DNA of 64,000 nucleotides from Roseinatronobacter ekhonensis. Its GTDB lineage: Bacteria; Pseudomonadota; Alphaproteobacteria; Rhodobacterales; Rhodobacteraceae. The first letter of the stretch is position 1; each line of letters opens with the position of its first letter. Positions 1 to 8,787 of the stretch are shown here, one piece after another. The translations under genes were made by a program, and so were the position numbers. Location: contig NZ_UIHC01000009.1 of assembly GCF_900499075.1 (NCBI RefSeq), positions 1-64,000 on the forward strand. Direction: 5' to 3'. The notes below the pieces were generated by a model. The model worked only from the letters and a program-made list of their open reading frames with translations. It did no database searches and had not been told where the DNA came from.

Positions 1-201
1 CTCAATCCAATTGAACGTCTTTGGGCGGTCTTGCACCATTATGTCACCCACAATCGCTACTACCGAAGTCAGAAGCAATTCGCCGACGCCATCCTTGCAT
101 TCATGCGTGAGACCATCCCGCAGGAATAGAAGAAATTCCGCGACAAGGTGTCAGATAACTTCCGCGTCATAACACACGAGAACTTTCGGGTTTTGGAGTA
201 G
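1..201 (+). pseudogene. IS630-family transposase, C-terminal remnant with amber stop
   Basis: Reading frame 1 from the window edge gives LNPIERLWAVLHHYV, the typical C-terminal DDE-region motif of IS630/Tc1-like transposases (NPIERxW), and ends at TAG 199-201 with DNFRVITHENFRVLE, the usual tail of the family. The frame is broken by TAG at 127-129, just after IPQE, where family members normally carry Trp (TGG). A single G-to-A change therefore explains the stop. The 5' part lies outside the window. No terminal inverted repeat or TA target duplication could be placed with confidence downstream. Seen: the motifs and the stop. Inferred: that the Trp codon was the ancestral state. Confidence 0.82.
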
Positions 202-265
202 AAGAAGTATAAACTGAAATTAATCTTTCGGCGCGACACTGGGGTTGGCAGAAATCGGGGGCAGC

Positions 266-2587
266 GTGAATATCGCAAAAGCAAAAACGGACTGGGCACT
301 GTCAGCCCACCCGCCGGGCAGCAAGCAGGCCAGACCGCTGGCCCCACTGGCTGCGCTCGGCCTTGGGCTTTTTGCGCTCGGCTTTCTGGTCGGGGACGAG
401 CATCCGTCGCTTCTGGCGCTTGCCGCGGTCGGGGCGTCTATGCTGGTTTCAGCGGCTGTTATCTGGGGCACCCGCCGCATTGCAAGGCGCCGACTCGACC
501 GCGACATCTGTATTTTCCGTGATCTCTATGCCAGTTCAGCCACCGGTACGGCACTCGTGCATGACCGAAGCGGCCGTATCCTTTGGATAAACGCTGCGGC
601 GCAGTCACTGTTCGACCCCTCCTTGCACAGCTATACAACCGACATCTTGGCCGGGATCAGCGCCGACCCTGCGACCTTGGCAACGCGGCTGCACGAGCGG
701 GCCAGCGCCGATGGCACCGCGTCCCATACCGTGCCAATGGACCATGGCGACTGGAAGCTCGTTGTCCGCCCGGTGGGGCAAGGGCATATGCTATGGCGGA
801 TCAGCGACACACCGCATTCCGACCCGCGCGACGAATTGCCCGTCGATATGATCGACTGCGCGCAAGATGGGCGCCTTCGCTACCTCTCGCCCCGGCTGCG
901 GCCCAAGACGGGCATCGCTCCGCGCCATGTGGCAGACCTACTTGAACTGCCGATGCCAGAATCGGGTACGCTGGCGCATTTTACAAAGCGCGGCAGCGGA
1001 ACCCATCATATAGGGCTGCGCATGCCCGCAACGCCCGATGGCGAAACCATCATCCTGCTACCGACAAAAACCGCGCCACCGGATACCGGCGACAGTTTCA
1101 GCGCATTGCAGGTCTTGCCTGTCGCGCTCGGTTTGATTGACCGCGACGGCAGACTTATCCGTATCAACGACGAAACGCGTCGCCTGTTACGCCTGCGCAA
1201 GGATGACACGCCGCGCTTTGCCGACGTGCTGGAAGGGTTGGGCCGTCCCGTGGGCGAATGGCTGGCCGATATTCGCGCCGGCCGCGTCACCAACCCGACC
1301 GAAGTCCTGCGCGCGGTCAACCCGGCAGACGATCTGTTTTTGCAAGTCTCGCTCCGGCCTTATGGCGGGGATGGCGAACTGCTGGCGATCATGAATGATG
1401 CGACCGAGTTCAAGGCGCTGGAAGCCAAATTCACCCAAAGCCAGAAAATGCAGGCCATCGGGCAATTGGCGGGCGGCGTAGCGCATGATTTCAACAACCT
1501 GCTGACCGCAATATCGGGGCATTGCGACCTGATCCTGCTACGCCATGACCGTAGCGACACTGACTACCCAGACCTGATGCAGATCCAGCAAAACACAAAC
1601 CGGGCCGCCGCACTGGTGCGCCAGCTTCTGGCGTTTTCCCGCAAGCAGACGCTTCAATTCGAAACCCTCGACCTGCATGACCTGCTGGCCGACACTATCC
1701 ATTTGCTCAACCGTCTGGTCGGCGAACGCGTAACGCTCAGCCTGCGCCATGGCGAGGACATGCCGCTGATCCGGTCTGACAAACGGCAATTCGAACAGGT
1801 TTTGATGAATCTTGTCGTCAATGCGCGCGATGCCATGCCGCTGGGCGGCGAAATCGTCATCGAAACCGAACATTGTTCCTTGCCCGGCGGGCTGCGGCGC
1901 GACAAGGCGACCTTGCCGCCCGGTGACTATGCTGTGATCCGCGTGCGCGACGAAGGCGTCGGTATGCCACCCGCAACGATGGCCAAAGTCTTCGACCCGT
2001 TCTTCAGCACCAAACGGCAAGGGGAAGGAACCGGACTGGGCTTGTCCACGGTCTATGGCATCATCAAACAATCGGGCGGGTTCATCTTTGTCGATAGCGA
2101 GGAAGGGCAAGGCACGACCTTTTCGATCTACTTCGCGGCCCAAGCCGCGCCGCTGGTTGCCACGCAAAAGCCCGCCCGGCCCAACGCAACGCCCGCCACC
2201 GCAGAACGCAGCACGATCCTGCTGGTAGAGGACGAAGCGCCGGTGCGGTCCTTCGCGGCGCGCGCCCTTCAGCTTCAAGGCCACCGGGTGCTAGAGGCCG
2301 ATTCCGGTGAGGCCGCGCTGGAGCTTCTGGGCGACCCCACACTGCGCCCCGATGTGTTCGTGACCGATGTGATCATGCCGGGGCTGGACGGGCCGGGCTG
2401 GGTCGCAGAAATCCGCGACCGTTTCCCCGATACGCCGATCGTCTTCATGTCGGGCTATGCAGAGGACAGTCGCATCGCCGCGCAAGCCCGCTTTGGCAAA
2501 GCGGTGTTCATCGGCAAACCCTTTTCGCTGGCGCAATTTACCGCCATCGTGCACGAGCAGTTGCGCAAAGTGTCGGAAGCCGCGTGA
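266..2587 (+). CDS. cckA: CckA-type hybrid sensor histidine kinase/response regulator
   Basis: Hybrid kinase that in alphaproteobacteria feeds the ChpT-CtrA phosphorelay controlling the cell cycle, motility and gene transfer agents. Two membrane segments lie near residues 25-43 and 48-67. They are followed by PAS-like regions, a HisKA domain with GGVAHDFNN (His407), a HATPase with NLVVNARDAM and GEGTGLGLSTVYG, and a C-terminal receiver with VTDVIMPG (Asp701) and a conserved Lys in the IGKPF motif. The HisKA and receiver arrangement matches CckA rather than a generic hybrid kinase. I start at GTG 266, which has a GGGGGC ribosome site 5-10 bases upstream; an in-frame TTG at 245 would add seven residues. 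The promoter must lie in or next to the IS630 remnant. Confidence 0.88.
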   Translation: MNIAKAKTDWALSAHPPGSKQARPLAPLAALGLGLFALGFLVGDEHPSLLALAAVGASMLVSAAVIWGTRRIARRRLDRDICIFRDLYASSATGTALVHDRSGRILWINAAAQSLFDPSLHSYTTDILAGISADPATLATRLHERASADGTASHTVPMDHGDWKLVVRPVGQGHMLWRISDTPHSDPRDELPVDMIDCAQDGRLRYLSPRLRPKTGIAPRHVADLLELPMPESGTLAHFTKRGSGTHHIGLRMPATPDGETIILLPTKTAPPDTGDSFSALQVLPVALGLIDRDGRLIRINDETRRLLRLRKDDTPRFADVLEGLGRPVGEWLADIRAGRVTNPTEVLRAVNPADDLFLQVSLRPYGGDGELLAIMNDATEFKALEAKFTQSQKMQAIGQLAGGVAHDFNNLLTAISGHCDLILLRHDRSDTDYPDLMQIQQNTNRAAALVRQLLAFSRKQTLQFETLDLHDLLADTIHLLNRLVGERVTLSLRHGEDMPLIRSDKRQFEQVLMNLVVNARDAMPLGGEIVIETEHCSLPGGLRRDKATLPPGDYAVIRVRDEGVGMPPATMAKVFDPFFSTKRQGEGTGLGLSTVYGIIKQSGGFIFVDSEEGQGTTFSIYFAAQAAPLVATQKPARPNATPATAERSTILLVEDEAPVRSFAARALQLQGHRVLEADSGEAALELLGDPTLRPDVFVTDVIMPGLDGPGWVAEIRDRFPDTPIVFMSGYAEDSRIAAQARFGKAVFIGKPFSLAQFTAIVHEQLRKVSEAA

Positions 2588-2664
2588 GCCTTGCCGTCAA
2601 AAGGCATTGCAACACTGGCATCAGGGGCTACACCTGACGCATCAGTTCCCAAACAGGTGCTTTC

Positions 2665-3678
2665 ATGACCAGCCAGCCCCACCGCCTGTCCGATGCCGAG
2701 ATCCAGAGCTTCATCGACGCCAAAACCAAGCCGCTCGGAGCCTTGGGGCGCATTGAGACGCTTGCGGCACAAATCGCCCGGTTTCGAAACACCCTGACCC
2801 CGCGCGTGGATACCTGCGAACTGGTCATTTTCGCGGCCGATCACGGGATCGCAGCCGAGGGGGTCTCGGCCTTTCCGCAAGCTGTTACGCAGCAGATGGT
2901 GCTGAATTTTCTGGCCGGCGGTGCTGCGGCGAATGCGTTTGCCCGCAGTTTGGGCATACCTGTACATGTGGTCGATGCTGGCGTCGCGGGCGAACCACTC
3001 GACGCGCCTGCGCTTTGGTCCTACCGGATCGCACCGGGCACAGAAAGCAGCTTGCGCGGCCCTGCCATGAGCAGCGCAGAACTGGCGCAAGCCTGGCAGA
3101 CCGGCGCCGAAATCGTCGGGCGCACCCAAGCGCAGGCACTGGCTTTTGGCGAGATGGGTATCGGCAACACCGCAAGCGCCAGTCTGCTAGCCCACAAGCT
3201 GACCGGTCTGCCGCTGGATACATTGGTCGGTCGCGGCACCGGGGTGGACCCGGCGGGTCTGGCACATAAACGCGCAGTGCTGGGCGATGCCGCCGCGCGC
3301 ACCGACACGACCCTGTCCGTAGATACGGCACTTGCTGAATACGCCGGGTTTGAAATGGCCATGATGGCCGGCGCCATGCAAGCCGCCGCAGAGGATGGCC
3401 GAATGGTTCTGGTTGACGGTTTCATCGCAACCGCATCCGCTGCGGCGGCATTGGCCCGCGCGCCCCATATCCGCCCTGCGATGGTGTTTTGTCACCGCAG
3501 CCAAGAGGCCGGCCACCGCGTGCTTTTGGACTGGCTGAATGCCGATCCGCTGTTGGACATGGATATGCGGTTGGGCGAAGGCACCGGTGCCTTGCTCGCC
3601 TGGCCTTTGGTCAAAGCGGCCAGCGCCATGCTGTGCGATATGGCCAGCTTTGACAGCGCGGGCGTGTCGCAGGGCTAG
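2665..3678 (+). CDS. cobT: Nicotinate-nucleotide--dimethylbenzimidazole phosphoribosyltransferase
   Basis: Makes alpha-ribazole phosphate from nicotinate mononucleotide and dimethylbenzimidazole, activating the lower ligand for cobalamin nucleotide-loop assembly in the cytoplasm. The 337-residue length is normal. The N-terminal KTKPLGALGRIE, the central FAADHGIAAEGVSAFP, GEMGIGNTA and the C-terminal MRLGEGTGALLA with the catalytic Glu are all present and typical. It is the first of four closely spaced or overlapping genes (cobT-cobS-cobC-cobU) devoted to the same late steps. The 77-base gap from cckA is too short for a cobalamin riboswitch, and none is visible. Confidence 0.96.
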   Translation: MTSQPHRLSDAEIQSFIDAKTKPLGALGRIETLAAQIARFRNTLTPRVDTCELVIFAADHGIAAEGVSAFPQAVTQQMVLNFLAGGAAANAFARSLGIPVHVVDAGVAGEPLDAPALWSYRIAPGTESSLRGPAMSSAELAQAWQTGAEIVGRTQAQALAFGEMGIGNTASASLLAHKLTGLPLDTLVGRGTGVDPAGLAHKRAVLGDAAARTDTTLSVDTALAEYAGFEMAMMAGAMQAAAEDGRMVLVDGFIATASAAAALARAPHIRPAMVFCHRSQEAGHRVLLDWLNADPLLDMDMRLGEGTGALLAWPLVKAASAMLCDMASFDSAGVSQG

Positions 3679-3681
3679 ACC

Positions 3682-4437
3682 ATGCGCGACACCCTTGCCT
3701 CTGCCTTGCTGGCCGCCCAATTCCTGACGCGCCTGCCATTGCCCGCGCGCGGCTATTCACCCGAGCGATGGGCCCGCACGCCGCAGTATTTTGCGGCTGT
3801 CGGGCTGGTGCTTGGGCTGGTATTGGCGCTGCTCTTCTGGGCGGCATCGCAGCTCTGGCCGCAGGGTTTGGCCGCCGTTCTGATCTTGGGCGCTGGCCTT
3901 GTGATCACAGGGGCCTTGCATGAGGACGGCCTGGCCGATTGTCTGGACGGGTTGGGCGGCGGACGCGACCGCGCACACGCGCTGGAGATCATGCGCGATA
4001 GTCAGATCGGCAGCTACGGCGCGCTGGGGCTCGGTGCGGTGCTGGGCGTTCAGGCGACCGCATTGGCAACCGGCCCGCTCGCCACGGGCATGGGCGCGCT
4101 TTTGGTCGGACACGCGGTTAGTCGCGCGATGATGGCATGGGCACTTGGCCAAGGGCGCTATCTGCGCGCAAGGGGCGCAGGCACCGGCCTGACGCGTCCG
4201 CTGGGCCGCGCCGGTTGGGTAAGGATCTTTGTCACACTGGTGCTGGCATCCTTGATATCATTGCTGTTTCTGGGGATCGAGGGCGTCATGTCCGCCCTTG
4301 TAAGCGGTGTTCTGGCGGGCGCCGTCTGGCGCCGCTGGACGCTTCGGAAACTTGGCGGCGACACGGGCGATACCTTGGGCGCCTTGCAAATAATCAGCCT
4401 GACCGGGGCATTGCTGGGAGCAATGGCATGGCCGTGA
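3682..4437 (+). CDS. cobS: Adenosylcobinamide-GDP ribazoletransferase
   Basis: Integral membrane enzyme that joins adenosylcobinamide-GDP with alpha-ribazole (phosphate), the last step of cobalamin assembly. The protein has 251 residues with several hydrophobic helices. It carries the family signature HEDGLADCLDGLGGG around residues 75-90, followed by MRDSQIGSYGALGL, the metal-binding acidic motif. It starts three bases after the cobT stop, so the two are almost certainly co-translated. Its 3' end overlaps the start of the phosphatase gene. Confidence 0.95.
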   Translation: MRDTLASALLAAQFLTRLPLPARGYSPERWARTPQYFAAVGLVLGLVLALLFWAASQLWPQGLAAVLILGAGLVITGALHEDGLADCLDGLGGGRDRAHALEIMRDSQIGSYGALGLGAVLGVQATALATGPLATGMGALLVGHAVSRAMMAWALGQGRYLRARGAGTGLTRPLGRAGWVRIFVTLVLASLISLLFLGIEGVMSALVSGVLAGAVWRRWTLRKLGGDTGDTLGALQIISLTGALLGAMAWP

Positions 4438-4958
4438 TCTTGCTGCGCCACACCAAACCCGATGCGCCAGAAGGGCTGTGCTACGGGCGGCTGGATCTGG
4501 CACCGGCAGACGGGTTCGCCCAACAAGCGACCGCGCTGGCGCAAGACCTGCCGAAGATCACGCGCGTCGTGACCTCACCCCTGCAACGCTGCGCACGCCT
4601 GGCGAGCACGATCGCAACCGCCCGCAATCTGCCGCTTGCCACCGATCCACGCCTGCGCGAGATGGATTTCGGACGCTGGGAAGGACAGCTTTGGGCCGAT
4701 CTGCCGCGTACCGAGTTGGACGCATGGGCCGCTGATCTGCTTCACGCCCGCCCCCATGGCGGCGAATCGGTGGCGCAACTCAAAGCCCGCACGTTGGATG
4801 CCCTGCGCGACCACGCTGGCCCGAATGTATTGGTGGTCACGCATCACGGCGTCATCAAATCGGCACGCCATGTGACAGAAGGCGACAGCGCTTGGCAGTC
4901 GACGCTCGCATTCGGCGGCTGGCTGCGTTTCCCACCAGAGGTGTTTCATGACGCATGA
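4428..4958 (+). CDS. cobC: Histidine phosphatase family protein, probable alpha-ribazole phosphatase
   Basis: A 176-residue branch-1 histidine phosphatase. The N-terminal ILLRHTKP carries the phosphorylated His of the RH motif, GRWEG is the mid motif, and VVTHHGVIK carries the second catalytic His. Its position between cobS and cobU makes removal of the 5'-phosphate of alpha-ribazole the likely job, because phosphoglycerate mutases share the same motifs but not this context. Start chosen at ATG 4428, which overlaps the cobS stop by ten bases and gives MAVILLRHT. An upstream ATG at 4423 is in the cobS frame. The 3' end overlaps cobU by 11 bases. Confidence 0.88.
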   Translation: MAVILLRHTKPDAPEGLCYGRLDLAPADGFAQQATALAQDLPKITRVVTSPLQRCARLASTIATARNLPLATDPRLREMDFGRWEGQLWADLPRTELDAWAADLLHARPHGGESVAQLKARTLDALRDHAGPNVLVVTHHGVIKSARHVTEGDSAWQSTLAFGGWLRFPPEVFHDA

Positions 4959-5460
4959 CCTGACGCTTATCTTGGGCGGTGCGCGCTCTGGCAAAAGCGC
5001 ATTCGCAGAGGCCGAGGTCACATCCCACCCCGGCCCATGGCATTACATGGCGACCGCGCAGGCCTTTGACGACGAAATGCGCGAACGGATCGCCCAACAC
5101 CGTCGGGACCGCGCCGACGGATGGGTTACACATGAAGTGCCGCTTGGCCTGACCGGTGCGCTTCATGACGTGCCCGCGGCGGTGCCGGTTCTGGTCGATT
5201 GCCTGACACTTTGGCTGACCAATCAGATCTTGGCGGAGACCGATCTGCACACCGAGATTGCTGCGTTGGAGCGCGCCTTGCGCGCGCGGCGCGGCCCGGT
5301 CTGGCTGGTCGCAAACGAGGTTGGTCTGGGCATCGTGCCAGAAAACACGCTCGCCCGTCGCTTTCGCGACGAAGCGGGGCGGCTGAACCAACGGATTGGC
5401 CAGATCGCCACGCGGGTCCGGTTCATTGCCGCAGGGTTGCCGTTGGCCTTGAAAGGCTAA
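4948..5460 (+). CDS. cobU: Bifunctional adenosylcobinamide kinase/guanylyltransferase
   Basis: Phosphorylates adenosylcobinamide and transfers GMP to it, giving the adenosylcobinamide-GDP used by CobS (called CobP in the aerobic-pathway nomenclature). The N-terminal P-loop GGARSGKSAFAE (residues 10-21), the HRRDRADGW motif around residues 50-60, and VDCLTLWLTN followed by ANEVGLGIVPE are family hallmarks. The length of 170 residues is normal. The gene overlaps cobC and closes the four-gene cobalamin cluster. Confidence 0.95.
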   Translation: MTHDLTLILGGARSGKSAFAEAEVTSHPGPWHYMATAQAFDDEMRERIAQHRRDRADGWVTHEVPLGLTGALHDVPAAVPVLVDCLTLWLTNQILAETDLHTEIAALERALRARRGPVWLVANEVGLGIVPENTLARRFRDEAGRLNQRIGQIATRVRFIAAGLPLALKG

Positions 5461-5498
5461 GGCTTGCGCGCAAGACCGGCGCGTGCAACTTATTACAC

Positions 5499-6398
5499 AT
5501 GATAAATACCGCCTCTGACTCGCGCCCTTTGAAGGGCATGTTCTGGATGTTCGTAACAGGGCTGTGCTTTGTGGCGGTGACGGCGCTGGTCAAATACTTG
5601 GGCGATGAATTGCCCGCCGCGCAACAAGCGTTCTTGCGCTATCTGCTGGGACTCGTCTTTCTGATACCGATGTGGCCCGCCTTGCGCGCCACCCCGATCA
5701 CGCGATCGGCCCTTACTCTGTTCGGCGCACGGGGGTTCATTCACGCACTGGGCGTAATGCTCTGGTTCTACGCCATGACGCAGATTCCCTTGGCCGAAGT
5801 CACCGCCATGAACTACCTCTCGCCGATCTACGTCACATTAGGCGCGGCGCTGTTCTTGGGTGAAAAGCTGGCCATGCGGCGCATTCTGGCGGTGTTGGTC
5901 GCGTTCCTTGGCGCGCTCATCATTCTGCGACCGGGCCTGCGCGAGGTGTCCAGCGGCCATCTTGCGATGATTGGCACGGCGATTTTCTTTGCCGGGTCGT
6001 ACCTTATGGCCAAACGGATGAGCGGGCAGGTATCCGCCAGCGTGGTCGTCGCCATGCTGTCGTTGATTGTCACAATCTGCCTTGCGCCCTTTGCCTATGC
6101 GGTTTGGGTGCCGCCCACGGGCGCGCAATTATTGGGGTTACTGGCGGTCGCAGCTTTTGCCACAGCAGGGCATTTTACCATGACACTTGCCTTCGCTGCC
6201 GCACCCGTGACCGTGACCCAGCCAGTCACGTTCCTGCAACTGGTCTGGGCGGTAGCGTTGGGCGCGCTGGTGTTTGGCGAAGGGGTCGACCTGTTCGTGG
6301 TGCTGGGCGGCATGGTCATCATGGCATCCGTCCTGTTCATTACATGGCGCGAGGCCGTGCTGCGCAAACAGGAAAAACGCGCCGTGCCAGCGCCCTAG
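5499..6398 (+). CDS. DMT superfamily (EamA) transporter
   Basis: A protein of 299 residues with about ten hydrophobic helices arranged as two EamA repeats. The first repeat ends near LIILRPGL, a common motif at the end of helix 5, and the second contains GHFTMTLAFAAAP. Members export or import small metabolites; the substrate cannot be read from the sequence. Start set at ATG 5499, which gives a short cytoplasmic N-terminus before the first helix. The 38-base gap after cobU means it could be co-transcribed with the cob genes, but nothing links it to cobalamin. Its end is two bases from the convergent yebC stop. Confidence 0.88.
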   Translation: MINTASDSRPLKGMFWMFVTGLCFVAVTALVKYLGDELPAAQQAFLRYLLGLVFLIPMWPALRATPITRSALTLFGARGFIHALGVMLWFYAMTQIPLAEVTAMNYLSPIYVTLGAALFLGEKLAMRRILAVLVAFLGALIILRPGLREVSSGHLAMIGTAIFFAGSYLMAKRMSGQVSASVVVAMLSLIVTICLAPFAYAVWVPPTGAQLLGLLAVAAFATAGHFTMTLAFAAAPVTVTQPVTFLQLVWAVALGALVFGEGVDLFVVLGGMVIMASVLFITWREAVLRKQEKRAVPAP

Positions 6399-6400
6399 GC

Positions 6401-7141
6401 CTAAAGCTCGGCCATAACCTCGTCCGAGATTTCGAAATTTGCGGTCACGTTCTGCACGTCGTCATCATCTTCCAACGCGTCGATCAGTTTCATGAGCGAG
6501 CGCGCACCGTCCAGATCAAGCTCCGTCGTGGTCTGTGGCTTCCAGAGCAGCTTGGTGCTGTCCGCTTCGCCCAAAGCCGCCTCCAACTCACTGGACACCG
6601 CGTTCAGGTCCGTATCGGTGCACCAGATGACATGTTCCTCGTCAGTGCTTTCGACATCCTCGGCACCGGCATCAATCGCAGCCAGCATGACGGTATCGGC
6701 ATCGCCCACGCTGGCCGGATAGACGATCTGGCCCATACGGTCGAACATGAAGGCCACCGATCCGGTTTCACCCAGATTTCCGCCATTCTTGGAAAAGGTC
6801 GACCGCACGTTAGAGGCCGTGCGGTTGCGGTTATCCGTCATCGCCTCGACAAGCACTGCAACCCCGCCAGGGCCGTAGCCCTCGTAGCGGATTTCGTCGT
6901 AGCTTTCAGCATCGCCGCCTTGCGACTTCTTGATCGCGCGCTCGATATTGTCCTTGGGCATAGAGACCGCCTTGGCCTCTTTCACCGCAAGACGCAGCCG
7001 GGGGTTCTTGTCCGGGTCCGGGTCGCCCATCTTGGCGGCAACGGTGATTTCCTTGGAAAGTTTGGAAAACAGCTTTGCGCGCACCGCGTCCTGACGGCCC
7101 TTGCGGTGCTGGATATTGGCCCATTTGGAATGGCCTGCCAT
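6401..7141 (-). CDS. YebC/PmpR family DNA-binding regulatory protein (TACO1-like)
   Basis: A 246-residue protein beginning [18 protein letters not shown], the invariant N-terminus of the family, with [11 protein letters not shown] near the middle. Older work treats these proteins as transcription regulators; more recent work assigns YebC/TACO1 proteins a role in translating proline-rich stretches on the ribosome. Which applies here is not shown by the sequence. It is the last gene of a minus-strand run (TPR protein, helicase, S4 protein, fdxA, carD, yebC). A terminator after carD separates it from the genes before it. Confidence 0.95.
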   Translation of the reverse strand: MAGHSKWANIQHRKGRQDAVRAKLFSKLSKEITVAAKMGDPDPDKNPRLRLAVKEAKAVSMPKDNIERAIKKSQGGDAESYDEIRYEGYGPGGVAVLVEAMTDNRNRTASNVRSTFSKNGGNLGETGSVAFMFDRMGQIVYPASVGDADTVMLAAIDAGAEDVESTDEEHVIWCTDTDLNAVSSELEAALGEADSTKLLWKPQTTTELDLDGARSLMKLIDALEDDDDVQNVTANFEISDEVMAEL

Positions 7142-7220
7142 TGCGATCTCCGAGAGTTTGACTGTGCTCCGGCGTGTTTAGTCCAGTCGGGCGGGCCAAG
7201 ACAAGCCCGCGCGACCAAGC

Positions 7221-7249
7221 AAAACGCCCGCACAGTCGTGTGCGGGCGT
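7221..7249 (-). terminator. Rho-independent terminator of carD
   Basis: Perfect 11-bp inverted repeat ACGCCCGCACA / TGTGCGGGCGT with a 4-base loop. On the minus strand it is followed by TTTT. It lies 23 bases downstream of the carD stop and just before yebC, so it should end the carD message and leave yebC on its own promoter. Confidence 0.85.
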
Positions 7250-7271
7250 CTGAAACGGTATTCCGGCAAGA

Positions 7272-7781
7272 TTAAGCGGCGCGCGACACCAGCACGTCAT
7301 TGACCTGCTTTTGCGCGATCACCTCGTCGCCACCGGCCACGGCGGCCACTTCGCGAGTCAGACGCTCCAGCGCCGCTTCATACAACTGACGCTCGGAATA
7401 GGACTGCTCGCGCTGGTCGTCGCTGCGGTGCAGGTCGCGCACCACTTCTGCGATGGCCAGAAGGTCACCAGAATTGATCTTTTGTTCATACTCCTGCGCG
7501 CGACGCGACCACATGGCGCGCTTCACACGGGCTTTGCCCTTCAACGTCGCCATGGCCTTGTCCACAATTTCCGGCGAGGACAGCGAACGCATGCCAACGG
7601 TTACGGCCTTGTTGGTCGGAACGCGAAGCGTCATTTTCTCTTTCTCGAAAGAGATCACGAAAAGTTCGAGTTTCAGTCCGGCGATTTCCTGCTCTTCGAT
7701 CGACACGATCTGACCGACCCCATGGGCCGGATACACCACGTACTCATTCGCACGAAACTCGGATTTTTTCGTTTTGGTCAT
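7272..7781 (-). CDS. carD: CarD family transcriptional regulator
   Basis: A protein of 169 residues related to the RNA-polymerase-binding domain of CarD/CdnL, which contacts the beta subunit and stabilises the open complex. The N-terminal part contains YVVYPAHGVGQIVSIEEQE, the Tudor-like interaction domain; the rest is helical, with VKRAMWSRRAQEYEQKI matching the DNA-contacting domain. In Rhodobacteraceae CarD compensates for weak -10 elements at many housekeeping promoters. Start at ATG 7781 (MTKTKK); the open frame extends 38 codons further upstream, but that part is not typical of the family. Confidence 0.92.
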   Translation of the reverse strand: MTKTKKSEFRANEYVVYPAHGVGQIVSIEEQEIAGLKLELFVISFEKEKMTLRVPTNKAVTVGMRSLSSPEIVDKAMATLKGKARVKRAMWSRRAQEYEQKINSGDLLAIAEVVRDLHRSDDQREQSYSERQLYEAALERLTREVAAVAGGDEVIAQKQVNDVLVSRAA

Positions 7782-7999
7782 ACTTGTTTTCCCCACTAGG
7801 CCCCGGACGCATCGCGCATGGATTTTGCAACAGAAACCGTAGTCCCTGAAGCAATAGAGCGTTGGCGACAAAAAAACGGCAGTTGGCAAGACCACCGCGT
7901 ACAGAGCGAGTTCATATTACGACGATTCTATATCACAAAATTGCCTGAAAACCAAGCAACTTGGCGACAGAACGGTGACAAACCCAGTCGAAGGACGGG
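7782..7999. other. Intergenic region upstream of carD
   Basis: 218 bases between carD and the end of fdxA. It is clearly more AT-rich than its surroundings and includes a run of seven A (minus-strand T) near 7870, so it probably holds the carD promoter. I could not settle on a single -35/-10 pair. A 61-codon frame on the plus strand has no recognisable product and I do not call it a gene. Confidence 0.5.
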
Positions 8000-8338
8000 T
8001 TAACCGCCCTCGCCCGGCTCCTCGGAGAAGTATTTTTCACGTTTTCCAGCCTCACCGTCACGCGACTCGGCATCCGGCAGCGGGTCTTTCTTGGTGATGA
8101 TGACCGGCCATTTTTCGGAATATTTTCGGTTGAATTCCACCCAGTCATCCATGTCCGGCTCTGTGTCCGGGCGAATTGCGTCGGCGGGACATTCGGGTTC
8201 GCAGACGCCGCAATCAATGCATTCGTCGGGATGGATGACCAGCATGTTCTCGCCCTCGTAGAAACAATCCACCGGGCACACCTCGACGCAATCTGTGTAT
8301 TTGCAGGCGATGCAATTGTCGATCACCACATAGGTCAT
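8000..8338 (-). CDS. fdxA: Seven-iron ferredoxin FdxA
   Basis: Small electron carrier of 112 residues with one [3Fe-4S] and one [4Fe-4S] cluster. The N-terminal [20 protein letters not shown] lacks one of the usual Cys positions in the first set, as expected for the 3Fe cluster, and [16 protein letters not shown] supplies the second set. The start [10 protein letters not shown] is the standard N-terminus. It lies 71 bases after the S4-domain gene in the same direction. Confidence 0.95.
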   Translation of the reverse strand: MTYVVIDNCIACKYTDCVEVCPVDCFYEGENMLVIHPDECIDCGVCEPECPADAIRPDTEPDMDDWVEFNRKYSEKWPVIITKKDPLPDAESRDGEAGKREKYFSEEPGEGG

Positions 8339-8409
8339 GGGGGCGTTACCTCGTGCTTGTCATCCGGGCGAACCTGTCGCGCGAGGTTGACATAAACCCG
8401 TGACCCCGA

Positions 8410-8784
8410 TCAATCAAGCCGATCCGGTGCAGGTGCGGCAAAACGGCGGCGGTCGCGTTTATCGGGCCTTGGTCCGGCAGATTTCGGGGCCGACAGATCG
8501 GGCGGGGGCGGCGGGGGCGACATGTCGTCATAAAGCGCCTGCGCCTCTGGCGCGGGGCCGCGCCTTGTGCCCAAGCCCAGCACCTTGACCACCCGCACGC
8601 GCGCGCCGATGGCAAAGGTCAGAACATCACCGGGGCCAACCTGCGCGGCGGGCTTGGCTATGCGCGTGCCGTTCACGCGCACGCCGTCCTTGACCAGACC
8701 GGCAGCGACCGAACGTGTTTTGGCGAATCGGGCATGCCAAAGCCATTTATCCACGCGCATGGTGTCTGGCGCGAGGTCAGACAC
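8410..8784 (-). CDS. hslR: RNA-binding S4 domain protein, Hsp15-like
   Basis: A 124-residue protein with an S4 RNA-binding domain at residues about 9-65 (MRVDKWLWHARFAKTR, then VNG and KPAAQVGPGDVLTF). Hsp15 binds free 50S subunits that carry a nascent chain and recycles stalled ribosomes. The C-terminal tail is rich in Pro, Arg and Lys. The start codon is three bases from the stop of the SUV3-like helicase, so the two RNA proteins are translationally coupled. Confidence 0.85.
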   Translation of the reverse strand: MSDLAPDTMRVDKWLWHARFAKTRSVAAGLVKDGVRVNGTRIAKPAAQVGPGDVLTFAIGARVRVVKVLGLGTRRGPAPEAQALYDDMSPPPPPPDLSAPKSAGPRPDKRDRRRFAAPAPDRLD

Positions 8785-8787
8785 GGG

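Noticed and set aside
2588-2664. Cobalamin riboswitch before cobT
   Set aside because: The gap is 77 bases, too short, and no B12-box is visible.
7818-8003. 61-codon frame upstream of carD
   Set aside because: No ribosome site or family, lies in the AT-rich promoter region.
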